Shown here piece after piece: positions 4,786-5,245 of a stretch of DNA of 5,245 nucleotides. Origin of the DNA: Elstera sp044372965 (GTDB lineage: Bacteria; Pseudomonadota; Alphaproteobacteria; Elsterales; Elsteraceae). The notes under the pieces are model-generated. The model was not told where the DNA came from, did not search any database, and was given only the letters and a program-made list of their open reading frames with translations. The stretch covers positions 1 through 5,245 of the forward strand of contig NZ_JBILQX010000216.1 in assembly GCF_044372965.1 (NCBI RefSeq). Reading direction: 5' to 3'. Within the stretch, counting starts at the first letter, position 1; each line of letters opens with the position of its first letter. The position numbers and the translations under genes are program-made.

Positions 4786-5245
4786 ATGGAAAAGGTGCCA
4801 ATGACTGCCAGCGGCTATGCCCGGCTGACAGAAGAATTGAAGCATTTGAAAACGGTGGAACGCCCGGCGGTGATCCGTGCCATCGCCGAAGCGCGCGAGC
4901 ATGGCGATTTGTCGGAAAATGCCGAATATGCGGCGGCCCGCGAGCGGCAAAGCTTTATCGAAGGCCGCGTGGCCGAGCTTGAAGACGTGATTTCCCGCGC
5001 CGATGTGATTGATCCTGCCAAACTGACCGGCTCGACCATCAAATTCGGGGCCAACGTCAATCTTGCCGATGAAGATACCGGCGAGGAACAAAAGTTTCAG
5101 ATCGTCGGGCAGTACGAAGGCGATATCAAGGCCGGGCTGCTCTCGATCACGGCCCCGCTCGCCCGCGCCCTTATCGGCAAGTCGGTGGGCGATACGGTGG
5201 AAGTCACCACGCCGCGGGGCTCAAAATCTTATGAGATCGTAGGCA
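4786..5245 (+). CDS. greA: Transcription elongation factor GreA, last few codons cut by the window edge
   Basis: Enters the RNA polymerase secondary channel and stimulates cleavage of backtracked RNA, rescuing stalled elongation. The 153 visible residues cover nearly the whole family length of about 157-158. Seen: an N-terminal coiled-coil hairpin (residues about 8-75) with AEAREHGDLSENAEY at its tip, including Asp41 and Glu44, the acidic residues that hold the catalytic metal. The C-terminal FKBP-like domain follows (about 80-153) with VIDPAKL, FGANVNL, IVGQYE and the closing motif SKSYEIVG. The start is the ATG at 4786 (MEKVPMTASGY, as in other alphaproteobacterial GreA proteins), with GGAGAGG at 4769-4775, ten bases before it. 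The usual alphaproteobacterial neighbour carB is not upstream here, as far as I recall that arrangement; a PilZ-domain gene diverges instead. No odd residues are seen. Confidence 0.97.
   Translation, partial: MEKVPMTASGYARLTEELKHLKTVERPAVIRAIAEAREHGDLSENAEYAAARERQSFIEGRVAELEDVISRADVIDPAKLTGSTIKFGANVNLADEDTGEEQKFQIVGQYEGDIKAGLLSITAPLARALIGKSVGDTVEVTTPRGSKSYEIVG

Noticed and set aside
1..5245. A hidden defence, toxin-antitoxin, CRISPR or phage system
   Set aside because: Every well-supported gene belongs to a housekeeping or common signalling or transport family, the gaps are short, and no repeat array or paired small genes were seen.

Overview
The window looks like a piece of chromosome from an alphaproteobacterium with moderately high GC, perhaps a member of the Rhodospirillales. 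The alphaproteobacterial call rests on the character of the malic enzyme, LipB, GreA (N-terminus MEKVPM) and cupin sequences. The order-level guess is inference and was not tested by a search. Coding density is high, every gene is intact except the two cut by the window edges, and nothing suggests a mobile element, CRISPR array, phage or recent transfer.

Layout. (1) 1-511, minus: N-terminal part of a MaeB-type malic enzyme, running off the left edge. (2) 512-697: short gap with a leader hairpin and possibly a weak terminator. (3) 698-1015, minus: small single-domain cupin. (4) 1057-1186, minus: tRNA-Leu(GAG) with an encoded CCA, followed after one base by a strong symmetrical terminator. (5) 1349-1972, plus: lipB, octanoyltransferase of lipoate synthesis, divergent from the tRNA. 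(6) 1973-2036: compact convergent terminator zone between lipB and the transporter. (7) 2035-3645, minus: transporter of the metabolite:H+ symporter branch of the MFS, with an unusual extracytoplasmic insert of about 105 residues. (8) 3646-3897: intergenic, with a GCACC repeat cluster and the terminator of the next gene. (9) 3898-4482, minus: PilZ-domain protein with intact c-di-GMP-binding motifs. (10) 4483-4785: divergent promoter region. (11) 4786-5245, plus: greA, missing only its last few codons at the right edge.

How the genes relate. These are mostly independent single-gene units separated by terminators and promoters, not one operon. MaeB (malate to pyruvate), LipB (lipoylation of 2-oxoacid dehydrogenases) and the carboxylate-type transporter all touch central carbon metabolism, but gene order alone does not show that they work together. 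The PilZ gene and greA share a divergent promoter region and could be co-regulated, though nothing shows it.

I found no convincing previously undescribed system. The most interesting items are the extra loop domain in the transporter, the PilZ protein with its charged and glycine-rich N-terminal half, and some hairpin arrangements in the non-coding gaps.
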